DNA from: JBDKVA01 sp039679375
GTDB taxonomy: Bacteria > Bacillota > Clostridia > Acetivibrionales > DTU013
Assembly: GCA_039679375.1 (NCBI GenBank)
Contig: JBDKVA010000047.1
Span: 1-57,484 of the forward strand
Direction of reading: 5' to 3'
Length of the DNA: 57,484 nt
Shown: one piece after another, positions 48,726-57,433 of the stretch
Layout of the letters: every line of letters starts with the position of its first letter
Numbering within the stretch: the first letter of the stretch is position 1
Translations under genes and position numbers: made by a program
Notes under the pieces: model-generated
What the model saw: only the letters and a program-made list of their open reading frames with translations
Told to the model about the DNA's origin: nothing
Databases searched by the model: none

Positions 48726-49334
48726 TCATTCAATATTGCTGAACAAAATTTTGACCACATCGTTTTCCAATTCCGTCCGAAGCATCGTAAACAGAATTTC
48801 AAATGTACTGTTCAGTTCCATTTCACCCCGTCGTAGAATAAATCCGCCAGACGCCTGGATCTTATCTTCCGACAGCGTCAAACTCCCATGGATCCCCGCA
48901 CTTTTTAAACGCTTATTGATATTGGTTAAAAATTGACTGTCGATGCGTTGATGATCTTTTTCTGTCAGGAGTATTTCCCCGCCGTCTTTTTCAACAATGC
49001 GGACAACCATATCTTCAAGCAGCTTTTGATATTCCGGATCCGGCAGACCTGCAACCTTTTCCATTGCCCTCTTGAAGGCGGCATCAACCAGATCCTGTTT
49101 TGTCCTCAATATCTCCTTCCGGCCTTCAAGACCTGCTACGGACATCATGCGCTTATATGCTTCGGCGCTCTCGGATTCTGCCTTTTTCATCAGCTCTTCC
49201 TTTTGCAGTCCTACTTTTTTTAAAGCCGATTCCATAATGATATTCGATTCCGTCCTTGCCTGTTCTTCAATTTGAACTGCTCTTGCCTTTGCATCTTCCA
49301 GTATTTTATTTTTAATTTTTTCTGTTCCTGTCAT
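48726..49334 (-). CDS. atpE: V-type ATPase subunit E
   Basis: Encodes 202 residues of the peripheral stalk. A long N-terminal coiled coil (IKNKILEDAKARAVQIEEQA) is followed by a globular C-terminal domain (LVDAAFKRAMEKVAGLPDPE, and GGFILRRGEMELNSTFEILF). The frame is open to 49415, but ATG at 49334 with AGGAGCG before it gives the family N-terminus. Confidence 0.93.
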   Translation of the reverse strand: MTGTEKIKNKILEDAKARAVQIEEQARTESNIIMESALKKVGLQKEELMKKAESESAEAYKRMMSVAGLEGRKEILRTKQDLVDAAFKRAMEKVAGLPDPEYQKLLEDMVVRIVEKDGGEILLTEKDHQRIDSQFLTNINKRLKSAGIHGSLTLSEDKIQASGGFILRRGEMELNSTFEILFTMLRTELENDVVKILFSNIE

Positions 49335-49467
49335 TGGGAACGCTCCTATTGCTCTTCTTTCAGAAGAATTTTTTATCTGTATTACAAGTCCGAGCCGCCA
49401 TAATCCAACCCTCAACCTATTACCTTTGCATCATACTGTTTTCCGAAAGGCCTGGATGCTCCCGTTA

Positions 49468-49920
49468 TCAGCCGATCATTAAAATTGAGGTAATGAGTGA
49501 CAATATGGCAAACATTTCAACCATCAACGCAAGGATAATAGCGCTTCCCAAAGCCTCAGGGCGCTTGGAAATCAATTGGATTCCCGCTGCTGCAACCTTA
49601 CCCTGGTAAATGGCCGAAATCCACCCGACAATACCTACGGGAAGGCCGGCAGCCAGAAGATGCATGCCCTGCTGGATCGTCATGGCAGGATCAATTCTAC
49701 CGATGATAAGGAAGGCAACAACAAAGCCGTAAATCGTCTGCGTACTTGGAAGAGCTTCCAGAATCATAACAGAACCGAATTTAGACGGATCTTCCGATAA
49801 TATTCCTGCACCGGCCTGTCCGGCAAGTCCTACACCTTTTGATGATCCGAGACCGGCGACAAAAAAAGCAACAGCAGCCCCCAGTAAAGCTAGCATTTGT
49901 CCATCAATAATATTTTGCAT
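49468..49920 (-). CDS. atpK: V-type ATPase subunit K (proteolipid, sodium type)
   Basis: Encodes 150 residues, a four-helix (duplicated) rotor-ring protein. Residues corresponding to the sodium ligands of Enterococcus hirae NtpK are present with identical spacing: Leu57, Thr60, Gln61, Gln106 and Glu135 (in ALPSTQTIYG, IYQGKV and MVEMFA). This favours sodium coupling. Only the second half carries the ion-binding Glu. ATG at 49920 is preferred to TTG at 49929 because GGAGG is directly next to the latter. It lies 68 bp after atpI and 133 bp before atpE. Confidence 0.94.
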   Translation of the reverse strand: MQNIIDGQMLALLGAAVAFFVAGLGSSKGVGLAGQAGAGILSEDPSKFGSVMILEALPSTQTIYGFVVAFLIIGRIDPAMTIQQGMHLLAAGLPVGIVGWISAIYQGKVAAAGIQLISKRPEALGSAIILALMVEMFAILSLITSILMIG

Positions 49921-49988
49921 TGTATCCAAACCTCCATTTTTTGTTTTTTTCTAACGCTGTAAATGGGCGCCTGTCCAGGCAACAAGCA

Positions 49989-51950
49989 CTACATATCCGC
50001 ATCAGGTTTAACTATTATATATTTTGTATTTGCTTTCAAAGGCTTGAAGGGCTTGCCTCCACCTGTGAAAAACTTTCCAAAGAACTCCAGATACTGGAGA
50101 CGGCAGGAATGCACATACGCGCCTAATGCATTAATGGCAAAGTTAATACAATGTCCTACCAGCGAAATAATCACAACCATGATCATTTTAAAAATGAACG
50201 GCAAATCAAATATTGACGTCATCTGATTAATAATAGATGCAATAATGCCGGTTGCCAGCCCGAGCGCTAAAAGTCTTGAATACGATAATATATCACTCAT
50301 GAAGCCGGTTACGCCATATAGGGCGGAAAAGCCCCCGCCGATCTTCCCGCCGATGCTTTTACTGCCGCGTCCCTGGGTAAGAAGTGTAAGCACGCCGCCA
50401 ACAATAAACATATACAGACCTATTTTTGTAAGAGGCGCTACCTTGACTTTATCGATTTCCGGAACATAAGGCAGTAATATGAATATGAAGCCTGTATAAA
50501 AAATATATGTGAAGCCAGAATCAAACAATGCATCGAGGTATTTTTTCCTGCGGATAAGATTTGCCCCACGTATCGCGATACCCGCATAGATGTGGATCAC
50601 GCCAAAAAGAAGAGACCAGCTTAAAAGTAATTCCGGCTGTTCTACTGGATTCAGCCATATTCCGTATTTCACCAGCGCTTCTATCCCAAACCAGCTGCCA
50701 AACATAGCTCCCCAGAAAACGGTCGATATACCGCAGAAAAGTATAAGTTTCATAAATTTGCGCATACTGTCCTCCAGCTTGAATCGCCTGAGAATAATAG
50801 CTGCCAGCAGCGCCATAATGATACCATAGCCGCCGTCCGACATCATTAAGCCGAAAAAGATGATAAAAAACGGCGCCATGATAGCATTGGGGTCTATTTC
50901 ATGGCAGTTCGGAAGGCTGTACATATTCAGGACCGGCTCTCCTGCTTCAGCGATGCCTTTATTTTCAAGCAGCACTGGAAACTCTTCATCTTCGCCGGGC
51001 TCTGCCAGTTCAATATTTACAGTATACTTTAACTCAAGCTGTGCTTTTGCTTCTGAGGACAGCTTTTCCGGAATCCAGCCTTTTATGAGGAACGTCTTTT
51101 TTGTTTTCAGAACCTTTCCCATAGCCAATGTACGGCTTTGCTCCATACTGATGCTGTCATAAAGGATCTCCAGGGATTTTCTTTCATCCTTCATGCCTTT
51201 GATTTGCTCAATAATATTTGCCGACTCTTCCGAAAGGATTTTCAGGCGGGTTTTTAATTTTTCAAGGTTTTCGGATACGGTGCCGGACAATCCCTGCAAA
51301 ACCATTCTGTTGAATCCGCGGGATTTTAGATATGTTAAGCATTCCTGCTCTATGTCCCTGTGGAATATAACATAAACGTAATGCTGATCCTTGTCACTGT
51401 GGATCCTGAATATCTCGGCAAAAGGCGCATTCTCAGACAGTTCAGGTTCTATACTGTCCCAACGGATCACTGCCGGAATGGTTCCTAATTGAAAATGTGT
51501 TCTTTGTGTACCGGTCGTTTCCACGGGCACCGGCAGCCCATCCCATGGAATCAGGGATGTATACGTATTATTCAGTTTGTTTTCCTCTGCTTTTATCTGA
51601 ATGAGGCGTTCTTCCAGATCTCTGATTTTTCTTACAGCTTCCCAGACCTTATCCTCGTTTTCAATTACCTGTTGAAATTCAGATCTTGCTATTTCGCGAC
51701 GGCTTTGAAAAAGTGCCTTCTTCTCCGGGCAGTACCTGTTCAAGCTGTCCAGAGCCACACGGACCTCGGCAATATCCGTTTCAATAGCAAGAATATCGTC
51801 CTGTATAACCGGGGTTTGCGCCAAATCCTCATACTCAGATACATCAACCGTATTGATTTCAACAGCGCCAAGCTCCATCAGGCTGTTAATCAAGGACTTC
51901 CGCTGTTCTTCCATCCCCAGCAGGTTAATCTTGTTCATTTTAACGATCAC
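49989..51950 (-). CDS. atpI: V-type ATPase subunit I (a-type stator)
   Basis: Encodes 653 residues. The N-terminal half (to about 340) is soluble with two long coiled coils (RSEFQQVIENEDKVWEAVRK, NLEKLKTRLKILSEESANII), and the C-terminal half carries about seven helices (DGGYGIIMALLAAIIL, ILSYSRLLALGLATGIIASI, ALGAYVHSCRLQYLEFFGKF). The conserved Arg/Glu of the ion path are in the last helices. It is the membrane stator next to the K ring. ATG at 51950 overlaps the preceding gene by 4 bp. Confidence 0.94.
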   Translation of the reverse strand: MIVKMNKINLLGMEEQRKSLINSLMELGAVEINTVDVSEYEDLAQTPVIQDDILAIETDIAEVRVALDSLNRYCPEKKALFQSRREIARSEFQQVIENEDKVWEAVRKIRDLEERLIQIKAEENKLNNTYTSLIPWDGLPVPVETTGTQRTHFQLGTIPAVIRWDSIEPELSENAPFAEIFRIHSDKDQHYVYVIFHRDIEQECLTYLKSRGFNRMVLQGLSGTVSENLEKLKTRLKILSEESANIIEQIKGMKDERKSLEILYDSISMEQSRTLAMGKVLKTKKTFLIKGWIPEKLSSEAKAQLELKYTVNIELAEPGEDEEFPVLLENKGIAEAGEPVLNMYSLPNCHEIDPNAIMAPFFIIFFGLMMSDGGYGIIMALLAAIILRRFKLEDSMRKFMKLILFCGISTVFWGAMFGSWFGIEALVKYGIWLNPVEQPELLLSWSLLFGVIHIYAGIAIRGANLIRRKKYLDALFDSGFTYIFYTGFIFILLPYVPEIDKVKVAPLTKIGLYMFIVGGVLTLLTQGRGSKSIGGKIGGGFSALYGVTGFMSDILSYSRLLALGLATGIIASIINQMTSIFDLPFIFKMIMVVIISLVGHCINFAINALGAYVHSCRLQYLEFFGKFFTGGGKPFKPLKANTKYIIVKPDADM

Positions 51951-52264
51951 TTTAAGCCCACGATCCTTCCCATAATGAGATCAACTGCATCATTAAGCTT
52001 ACCGGTCGAATTTTCTTTTATCATATTGCATTGGGCATTTATTTTTGCTTCCAGTTCGAGTATATCCCGGGTGGCCTTCTCTTCAGCCGCCTTAATAACA
52101 TTTTTTGCGTCCAGTTCCGCTTGTTCGACTGCTTTTTCAGCCGTGGCTGCGGCATTCTTTCTGGCAGAAGCTATGATATCCCTGGCTTTCAGCTGAGCCT
52201 GCGCTTCAATCTGATCCGCTTGTTCCTCAGTGGATTTAATTTCATTCATAATGGCAATAGACAC
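51947..52264 (-). CDS. V-type ATPase peripheral stalk subunit (G/H type)
   Basis: Encodes about 105 residues, nearly all coiled coil (EEQADQIEAQAQLKARDIIA, ARKNAAATAEKAVEQAELDA). It pairs with subunit E in the stalk. The start is uncertain: the frame is open to 52333; GTG at 52264 has GGGGTGG a few bases upstream, and ATG at 52249 is an alternative with no good site. It is the first gene of the operon. Confidence 0.85.
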   Translation of the reverse strand: MSIAIMNEIKSTEEQADQIEAQAQLKARDIIASARKNAAATAEKAVEQAELDAKNVIKAAEEKATRDILELEAKINAQCNMIKENSTGKLNDAVDLIMGRIVGLK

Positions 52265-52335
52265 GTCTCCACCCCAACTTTTCAATGAATTTAATGGGAT
52301 CGTACTCAAAAGGGAACTCCCGTAATCCTCCAATT

Positions 52336-52363
52336 ATTATACCACTTTTTATTAGTTAAACAA
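52336..52363 (-). promoter_or_regulatory. Probable promoter of the V-ATPase operon
   Basis: On the minus strand TTGTTT (52358-52363), 16 bp, then a perfect TATAAT (52336-52341), about 70 bp before the first gene. No sigma-factor-specific pattern beyond housekeeping is seen. Confidence 0.55.
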
Positions 52364-52467
52364 CTATAAGATTGAAAGTTAATTTCTTGTCAACTTATAA
52401 ACTTACAAATAATATTTCGTCATTTTTTGTCGAACTATAAATATTTTTATTCATGTTACAAAAATAA

Positions 52468-52499
52468 GGGACAGTTACTCTTGCGAGGCAGTATGTCCC
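52468..52499 (-). terminator. Terminator after the tRNA-Gly genes
   Basis: GGGACA (52468-52473) pairs with TGTCCC (52494-52499) with further weak pairing inside; the minus strand continues TTATTTTTG. It lies about 66 bp past the second tRNA. Confidence 0.5.
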
Positions 52500-52527
52500 G
52501 ACAATGAACAATCCCTTATATACCGCT

Positions 52528-52563
52528 TTCTCTGGTCTCTGGTTTCTGGTCTCCGGTTTCCGG
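52528..52563. repeat. Heptamer repeat tract next to tRNA-Gly(TCC)
   Basis: Units TCTCTGG, TTTCTGG, TCTCCGG, TTTCCGG follow each other with a strict 7-bp step and end 2 bp from the tRNA 3' CCA. Confidence 0.75.
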
Positions 52564-52565
52564 AA

Positions 52566-52639
52566 TGGAGCGGGTGATGGGAATCGGACCCACGCAATCA
52601 GCTTGGAAGGCTGATGTTCTACCATTGAACTACACCCGC
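52566..52639 (-). tRNA. tRNA-Gly (anticodon TCC)
   Basis: The minus strand reads GCGGGTGTAGTTCAATGG at its 5' end, an anticodon loop CTTCCAA between CAGC and GCTG, GGGTCCGATTCCC for the T arm and CACCCGC plus T and an encoded CCA. All four stems pair. The length is 74 nt including CCA. Confidence 0.97.
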
Positions 52640-52650
52640 AGGATAAATGC

Positions 52651-52687
52651 AGAGACCAGACACCAGATATCAGATACCAGAATCAGG
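52651..52687. repeat. Heptamer repeat tract, inverted orientation, between the tRNA genes
   Basis: Plus-strand units CCAGACA, CCAGATA, TCAGATA, CCAGAAT run with a 7-bp step, the reverse orientation of the tracts at 52528 and 52730. Confidence 0.65.
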
Positions 52688-52729
52688 TTTTATATAATGA
52701 AATCAAACAAAATGTACCGGGGACATATT

Positions 52730-52816
52730 CTCTGTTCTCTACATTTCTGTTTTCTGCCTTTCTGGTTTCTAGTCTCTGGTCTCTAGTCTCTGCCTTTGTG
52801 TTCTCTGCCTTTCTGG
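52730..52816. repeat. Heptamer repeat tract abutting tRNA-Gly(GCC)
   Basis: Units such as TTTCTGG, TTTCTAG, TCTCTGG, TCTCTAG and TCTCTGC run up to and include the TGG that encodes the tRNA CCA end (52814-52816). Confidence 0.7.
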
Positions 52817-52888
52817 AGCGGGATACGAGATTCGGACTCGCGACTTTCACCTTGGCAAGGTGACACTCTACCACTGAGTTAATCCCGC
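52814..52888 (-). tRNA. tRNA-Gly (anticodon GCC)
   Basis: The minus strand reads GCGGGATTAACTCAGTGG, an anticodon loop TTGCCAA between TCACC and GGTGA, a T arm GCGAGTCCGAATCTCG and ATCCCGC plus T and an encoded CCA. All stems pair. It is upstream of tRNA-Gly(TCC) on the same strand. Confidence 0.97.
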
Positions 52889-53002
52889 AGATCCTGCAAA
52901 ACTTTCATTATGCCTGTCTCCGGGAAATCATCCGAATTTGCCAGGCAAAAGTTATTATACAAGACGCCCGCACGACTTGTCAAGGGGCATCATTTGTTCA
53001 GA

Positions 53003-53057
53003 AAGGCAGGAAGACAGAATAGAATGACTGGCAAATATTCCGTTCTGCCTGCCTCCT
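53003..53057 (-). terminator. Possible terminator after nfnB
   Basis: GGCAGG with a bulge and CAGAA on the left pairs with TTCTGCCTGCC on the right, about 60 bp past the nfnB stop. The T-run is poor, so confidence is low. Confidence 0.35.
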
Positions 53058-53115
53058 AAAAGTAATTATGTTGCCATAAAGCTTATTTATCTTAGAGCGT
53101 ATCATAAGACCCGCA

Positions 53116-54516
53116 TCATTTGGCAGCTTTTCTCTGAAGATAATCGTCTATTGCTTTGGCAGCCTTTTTACCTGCGCCCATCGCAAGAATAACCGTTGCC
53201 GCACCTGTTACGGCATCGCCTCCGGCATAGACGCCTTCTCTGCTGGTAGCGCCGGTTTCTTCCTCGACAATGATGCCTCCCCATTTCTGAGTCTCAAGTC
53301 CCGGTGTTGTAGACTTGATCAGCGGGTTGGGTGACTGGCCTATCGCTATTACGACCGTTTCTACATCAAGGGTGTGCTCGGAACCCTGCTTTGCTACAGG
53401 CCTTCTCCTGCCTGACGCATCCGGCTCGCCCAGCTCCATTTCAACACATTCCATGCCCTTTACCCATCCGTCGTCCGTTCCAATGATCTTCGTCGGGTTG
53501 GTCAGCAGCCTGAACAGGATGCCCTCTTCCTTAGCATGGTGGACTTCCTCTATTCTCGCAGGCATTTCTGCCTCGGAACGCCTGTATACGATGTACACAT
53601 TTTCCGCGCCAAGCCTTTTTGCGCATCTTGCCGCATCCATAGCTACGTTTCCGCCGCCCACCACCGCAACATTTTTCGTTACCCGGACGGGAGTATCGCT
53701 TTCCGGGAATTTATATGCCTTCATGAGATTGATCCTGGTCAGGAATTCATTTGCCGAGTAAACTCCATTGAGATTCTCTCCCGGGATGCCCATAAAACTG
53801 GGAAGCCCTGCGCCGCTGCCGATGAAAACAGCTTCAAAGCCCTCTTTTGCAAGCTCATCCAGCGACAGCACCTTGCCGATCACCATGTTGGTCATGATGT
53901 TGACGCCAAGCTTGCGCACTGTGTCGATTTCCTTCTGCACAAGCGCCTTGGGCAGCCTGAATTCCGGTATTCCGTACATGAGGACTCCCCCCGGCACATG
54001 GAATGCTTCAAAGATCGTTACCCCGTAGCCTTTCTTTGCAAGGTCTCCCGCACAGGTAAGGCCTGCCGGGCCTGAGCCTACAACAGCGACTTTTCTGCCG
54101 TTTTTTGCCACACAGGCAATCTGGCTCTCTTTGTTAGCCATATGCCAGTCTGCGACAAACCTCTCCAATCTTCCTATTCCAACAGGCTCGCCCTTTTTTC
54201 CCCTGACACACAGCTGTTCGCACTGTGACTCCTGTGGACAAACCCTTCCGCATATGGCAGGCAGGCTGTTTGTTTCCCTTATCTTTTCACTGGCGCCCTC
54301 AAAGTTGCCTTCGCTTACCAGCTTGATAAACTCCGGGATCTGGACATTTACAGGGCACCCGGACACGCATGGCCTGTTCTTGCATCCAAGGCACCGGTGG
54401 GATTCCTTGATTGCCATATCTTCCGAATACCCAAGAGCCACCTCGGCAAAATTACCGCTTCTTACCTTCGGATCCTGCTCCGGCATTTTTACCTTTTCCA
54501 AAGACATATCAGCCAT
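53116..54516 (-). CDS. nfnB: NfnB: NADPH-side subunit of ferredoxin:NADP oxidoreductase (GltD-like)
   Basis: Encodes 466 residues. The N-terminal cysteine motifs CLGCKNRPCVSGCPV (about residues 42-56) and ICGRVCPQESQCEQLC (about 88-103) bind two [4Fe-4S] clusters. Two Rossmann folds follow: VAVVGSGPAGLTCAGDLAKK (FAD) and VAVVGGGNVAMDAARCAKRL (NADPH), then VVIAIGQSPNP and GVYAGGDAVTGAATV. It resembles the glutamate synthase small subunit, but with no large subunit nearby and an NfnA partner it is best read as NfnB, which bifurcates electrons from NADPH. ATG at 54516 follows GGAGGG and overlaps nfnA by 8 bp. Confidence 0.9.
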   Translation of the reverse strand: MADMSLEKVKMPEQDPKVRSGNFAEVALGYSEDMAIKESHRCLGCKNRPCVSGCPVNVQIPEFIKLVSEGNFEGASEKIRETNSLPAICGRVCPQESQCEQLCVRGKKGEPVGIGRLERFVADWHMANKESQIACVAKNGRKVAVVGSGPAGLTCAGDLAKKGYGVTIFEAFHVPGGVLMYGIPEFRLPKALVQKEIDTVRKLGVNIMTNMVIGKVLSLDELAKEGFEAVFIGSGAGLPSFMGIPGENLNGVYSANEFLTRINLMKAYKFPESDTPVRVTKNVAVVGGGNVAMDAARCAKRLGAENVYIVYRRSEAEMPARIEEVHHAKEEGILFRLLTNPTKIIGTDDGWVKGMECVEMELGEPDASGRRRPVAKQGSEHTLDVETVVIAIGQSPNPLIKSTTPGLETQKWGGIIVEEETGATSREGVYAGGDAVTGAATVILAMGAGKKAAKAIDDYLQRKAAK

Positions 54517-55354
54517 GGATCATACCCTCCAATCTGCAGAGATGATCATCCAGCGACTTTTTTTCCTGGCTCTTGTACATCATCTGCCTCCTCATCGCTT
54601 CATCAAAATCCACCTCATGTCCGTCAAAATCAGGCCCGTCCACACAGGCAAATTTCGTTTTACCGCCTACGGTAACACGGCAGCCGCCGCACATACCCGT
54701 GCCGTCGATCATAACGGGGTTCATGCTGACAAGCGTTTTGATACCGTATTGTTTTGTAAGCAACGATACCATTTTCATCATGATCAGAGGGCCGATTGCA
54801 ATGACAAGGTCATATTTATTTCCTTCTTCTATCAGCTTCTTCAGTATGTCCGTGACAAAACCCTTATTCCCGTTCGAACCGTCGTCGGTAGCAATGAACA
54901 GGTGTGTACATGCCGCCTTCAGCTCATCCTCCAGTATGATCAGGCTCTTGTTTCTGAAGCCGGTTATGACATCCACTTCCGTTCCAAGGCTGTGGAGCTT
55001 CTTAGCCTGTGGATAGGCAATAGCCGTCCCTAAGCCACCCCCGATGACCGCTGCTTTTTTGTAACCTCCCAGATGGCTCGCAACGCCAAGCGGACCTGCA
55101 AAATCAAGGATGGTATCTCCTTTATCCAGCATGCCGAGTAATTTTGTACTTTTTCCGACCTCCTGGAATATAATGGTCACAGTACCCTTCTGCCTGTCAT
55201 AGTCGGCAATGGTAAGCGGAATCCTCTCTCCATCCGCGTGTACACGAAGGATGATAAACTGGCCCGGTTCTGCTTTTCTGGCAATATATGGCGCTTCCAC
55301 CTCAAGCAGCTTGACTGCATGATTCAAGACCTCTTTCCTCACAATTTTGTACAT
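54509..55354 (-). CDS. nfnA: NfnA: NADH/ferredoxin-side FAD and [2Fe-2S] subunit
   Basis: Encodes 281 residues of the dihydroorotate-dehydrogenase-electron-transfer (PyrK-like) family. GQFIILRVHADGERIPLTIADYD (ends GQFIIL and TIADYD) binds FAD, GGGLGTAIAYPQAKKL binds NAD, and the C-terminal DGTGMCGGCRVTVGGKTKFAC holds the [2Fe-2S] Cys. NfnAB couples NADPH, NADH and ferredoxin by flavin-based electron bifurcation in clostridia. ATG at 55354 follows AGGAGGTTAT. An inverted-repeat operator lies just upstream. Confidence 0.9.
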   Translation of the reverse strand: MYKIVRKEVLNHAVKLLEVEAPYIARKAEPGQFIILRVHADGERIPLTIADYDRQKGTVTIIFQEVGKSTKLLGMLDKGDTILDFAGPLGVASHLGGYKKAAVIGGGLGTAIAYPQAKKLHSLGTEVDVITGFRNKSLIILEDELKAACTHLFIATDDGSNGNKGFVTDILKKLIEEGNKYDLVIAIGPLIMMKMVSLLTKQYGIKTLVSMNPVMIDGTGMCGGCRVTVGGKTKFACVDGPDFDGHEVDFDEAMRRQMMYKSQEKKSLDDHLCRLEGMIHG

Positions 55355-55364
55355 ATAACCTCCT

Positions 55365-55408
55365 ACAACTTTATAAATATAAGTTGTACAAGCTCGTACA
55401 ACTTATAT
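55365..55408 (-). promoter_or_regulatory. Three-half-site operator upstream of nfnA
   Basis: ACAACTT (55365-55371), AAGTTGT (55381-55387) and ACAACTT (55398-55404) alternate in orientation. The second and third form a 13-bp inverted repeat ATATAAGTTGTAC (55377-55389) / GTACAACTTATAT (55396-55408). The first is within 7 bp of the ribosome site. It looks like a repressor site; the regulator is unknown. Confidence 0.6.
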
Positions 55409-55498
55409 GGTATTGATTTTAACATATCAATTTTATATTCTAAACCACTGCAAGTCAAACTGCAATATGAAAAACATTACTGATTTTGCTTTATCCTT

Positions 55499-57154
55499 TT
55501 AACCATTCACTACCGCGTCGCCCGGTATTTTGGCTCTTTTGGTCCTGATGCCCTTGAAACATTTTTCGAGATGGATGATTTCGATATCCGGCTTTAATAC
55601 CACTGTTAAAACTACTGTCACAATAATGGATACCGGCAGTGCGATAAAAATCGGGTCGACCATGGACAAATATGCCAGAGGCGTGCCCTCCGCCAGTGAA
55701 GGCTTTCCCGTCAGCAATGCACAAAGCTGAAGGCTGGAGGATTCCTTTTTGTGAATGAAGAAAATCCAGAAAAAGCTTGAAATGAAGCCACATATCATGC
55801 CCCACTTCGCTGCAGCTCTTGGCATCCTCTTTACATAAAGCGCCCCGATATAGGCCGGCAGGAAGGATGCCGCACAAAGCCCGAAAAACAGCGAGGTTCC
55901 TGTTGCAATGATCGCCATGCTCACATCCAGGTATGTTGTCAGCCATGCAACACCCGTACTCAGGATCACCCCGACCAGCATTCCCGCTTTGCTTAGCTTC
56001 ATGCTGCTGCCTTTTCCGCCCATGCTCTTCTCATAAACATCCCTTCCCAGAGCAGTCCCCATGGTGTGGAACTGGGAGCTGAGCGTAGACATCGCAGCAG
56101 CCAGCAATGTCACCAGGAATATCGGGCCGAACCACTCCGGTACAAAGGCCTTGATGAATTCCGGTATGATCCGGTCATTACCGCCGACAGCCCCAAGGGC
56201 AACTTTTCCCGTCTCCTTAAAGAAGAACAAATTGGACAGCCCTCCAACCATAAACGCAACGCCTGTCATCATCAGTATGAAAATTCCCCCTGATACAACA
56301 GCCCTGTTCAGTTCCCTGCTGCTCTTCACCATCATGAACCTCACTGCCAGCTGCGGCTGCGCCAGCACACCGATGCCGACTCCCATTACAACGGTGGATA
56401 CCAGATTCCACCATATCGGTGTTCCGAAGCGGGGCATCGAAGTCCAACCGTTGAAGCCCCCTTTTACAAGTAGCGCCGTCTGTTCCTTAACTGCCGGATT
56501 ATTGAAAAGGTCACTCAGCTGCTGATGCGCACTTGTAACGCCTCCGAGGCTACTGTAAGTGAATATGATCAGAAAGGTCATGCCCACAAACATGAGGAAG
56601 CCCTGGAACGCATCCGTATACATGACTCCCTTGATGCCTCCCAGGAAAACATAAACTGCAACAACAGCCACAAATGTCAGCAGTGACACCTGGTATGATA
56701 TATTAAAATACGATTGCAGGAAATCAGCACCGCCTTTTATAACCGCTGCAGCATAGATGGGCATAAAAACGAAGATGATGGCACCGGCAAAGCCCTGCAT
56801 GAATTTTGACCCGAACCGCAGGCCTAATAACTCTGGAAATGTATGGGCATCCAGGTTATGTCCCATTTTTCGTGTCCTCTTCCCGAAAAAGACAAATGCA
56901 ATAAATATACCCATAAATATATTGAGGAATGTCAGCCCCAGGAGCCCAAGCCCAAGCTGGCCTGCAGCCCCGCCAAACCCGACGATGGCGGAAGTGCTGA
57001 TAAAGGTCGCTCCATAGGATAATGCCATGACCAGCGGGTGTGTCTGCCTGCCAGCCACAAGGTAATCCGCAGAAGTTTTTGTTCTTTTGTAACCCATGTA
57101 GCCTAAAAATGCCGTAATCAACAAATAAATTGCGATGATAACCGCGATATACAT
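55499..57154 (-). CDS. Sodium:solute symporter (SSS family)
   Basis: Encodes 551 residues with about thirteen helices. SADYLVAGRQTHPLVMALSY (about residues 28-47) and ALSYGATFISTSAIVGFGG cover the first sodium-site helix, and QFHTMGTALGRDVYEKSMGG lies near the eighth. The C-terminal tail is basic. The family imports small organic anions, proline or similar solutes with sodium; the substrate is not evident, although the mono-carboxylate/pantothenate-like branch is possible. ATG at 57154 follows AAGGAGG. A tiny accessory gene lies 156 bp upstream. Confidence 0.88.
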   Translation of the reverse strand: MYIAVIIAIYLLITAFLGYMGYKRTKTSADYLVAGRQTHPLVMALSYGATFISTSAIVGFGGAAGQLGLGLLGLTFLNIFMGIFIAFVFFGKRTRKMGHNLDAHTFPELLGLRFGSKFMQGFAGAIIFVFMPIYAAAVIKGGADFLQSYFNISYQVSLLTFVAVVAVYVFLGGIKGVMYTDAFQGFLMFVGMTFLIIFTYSSLGGVTSAHQQLSDLFNNPAVKEQTALLVKGGFNGWTSMPRFGTPIWWNLVSTVVMGVGIGVLAQPQLAVRFMMVKSSRELNRAVVSGGIFILMMTGVAFMVGGLSNLFFFKETGKVALGAVGGNDRIIPEFIKAFVPEWFGPIFLVTLLAAAMSTLSSQFHTMGTALGRDVYEKSMGGKGSSMKLSKAGMLVGVILSTGVAWLTTYLDVSMAIIATGTSLFFGLCAASFLPAYIGALYVKRMPRAAAKWGMICGFISSFFWIFFIHKKESSSLQLCALLTGKPSLAEGTPLAYLSMVDPIFIALPVSIIVTVVLTVVLKPDIEIIHLEKCFKGIRTKRAKIPGDAVVNG

Positions 57155-57310
57155 AATAAACCTCCTTAAAAATCAAGTGACCAGTCGTACCTTTCTTCAC
57201 TCTAATCTTAAGGAGCATGCTATTTCCAAGATAATTGACCTATTCGACTATCCCAAACCGCAAGACCCTTGATATGATTATTTGATGTGAAACAAATGAT
57301 TTGTAAATCA

Positions 57311-57433
57311 CTATTCCTGTTCTTCCTCCGCTCCCCTGTTCCAGTTGAGCAATCCGTATACCACGCACAATGCCGAACTGAGGATGCATAGCAGATAAAT
57401 GCCCCATATCCACGGATCAGACAATCCCAACAT
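57311..57433 (-). CDS. Symporter small accessory protein (40 aa)
   Basis: A 40-residue ORF: MLGLSDPWIWGIYLLCILSS, then ALCVVYGLLNWNRG and a Glu-rich tail. It is a single hydrophobic helix with the conserved start ML-x-x-x-DPW and the V-Y-G-L/I-x-N-W-N-R/K motif that marks the small accessory protein found beside SSS symporters. ATG at 57433 follows a very good GGAGGTGAGAG. It is directly upstream of the symporter on the same strand, as usual. Confidence 0.85.
   Translation of the reverse strand: MLGLSDPWIWGIYLLCILSSALCVVYGLLNWNRGAEEEQE

Noticed and set aside
53116..54516. Glutamate synthase small subunit (GltD)
   Set aside because: The protein fits the family, but no large subunit is present and it overlaps an NfnA gene, so NfnB is the better reading.
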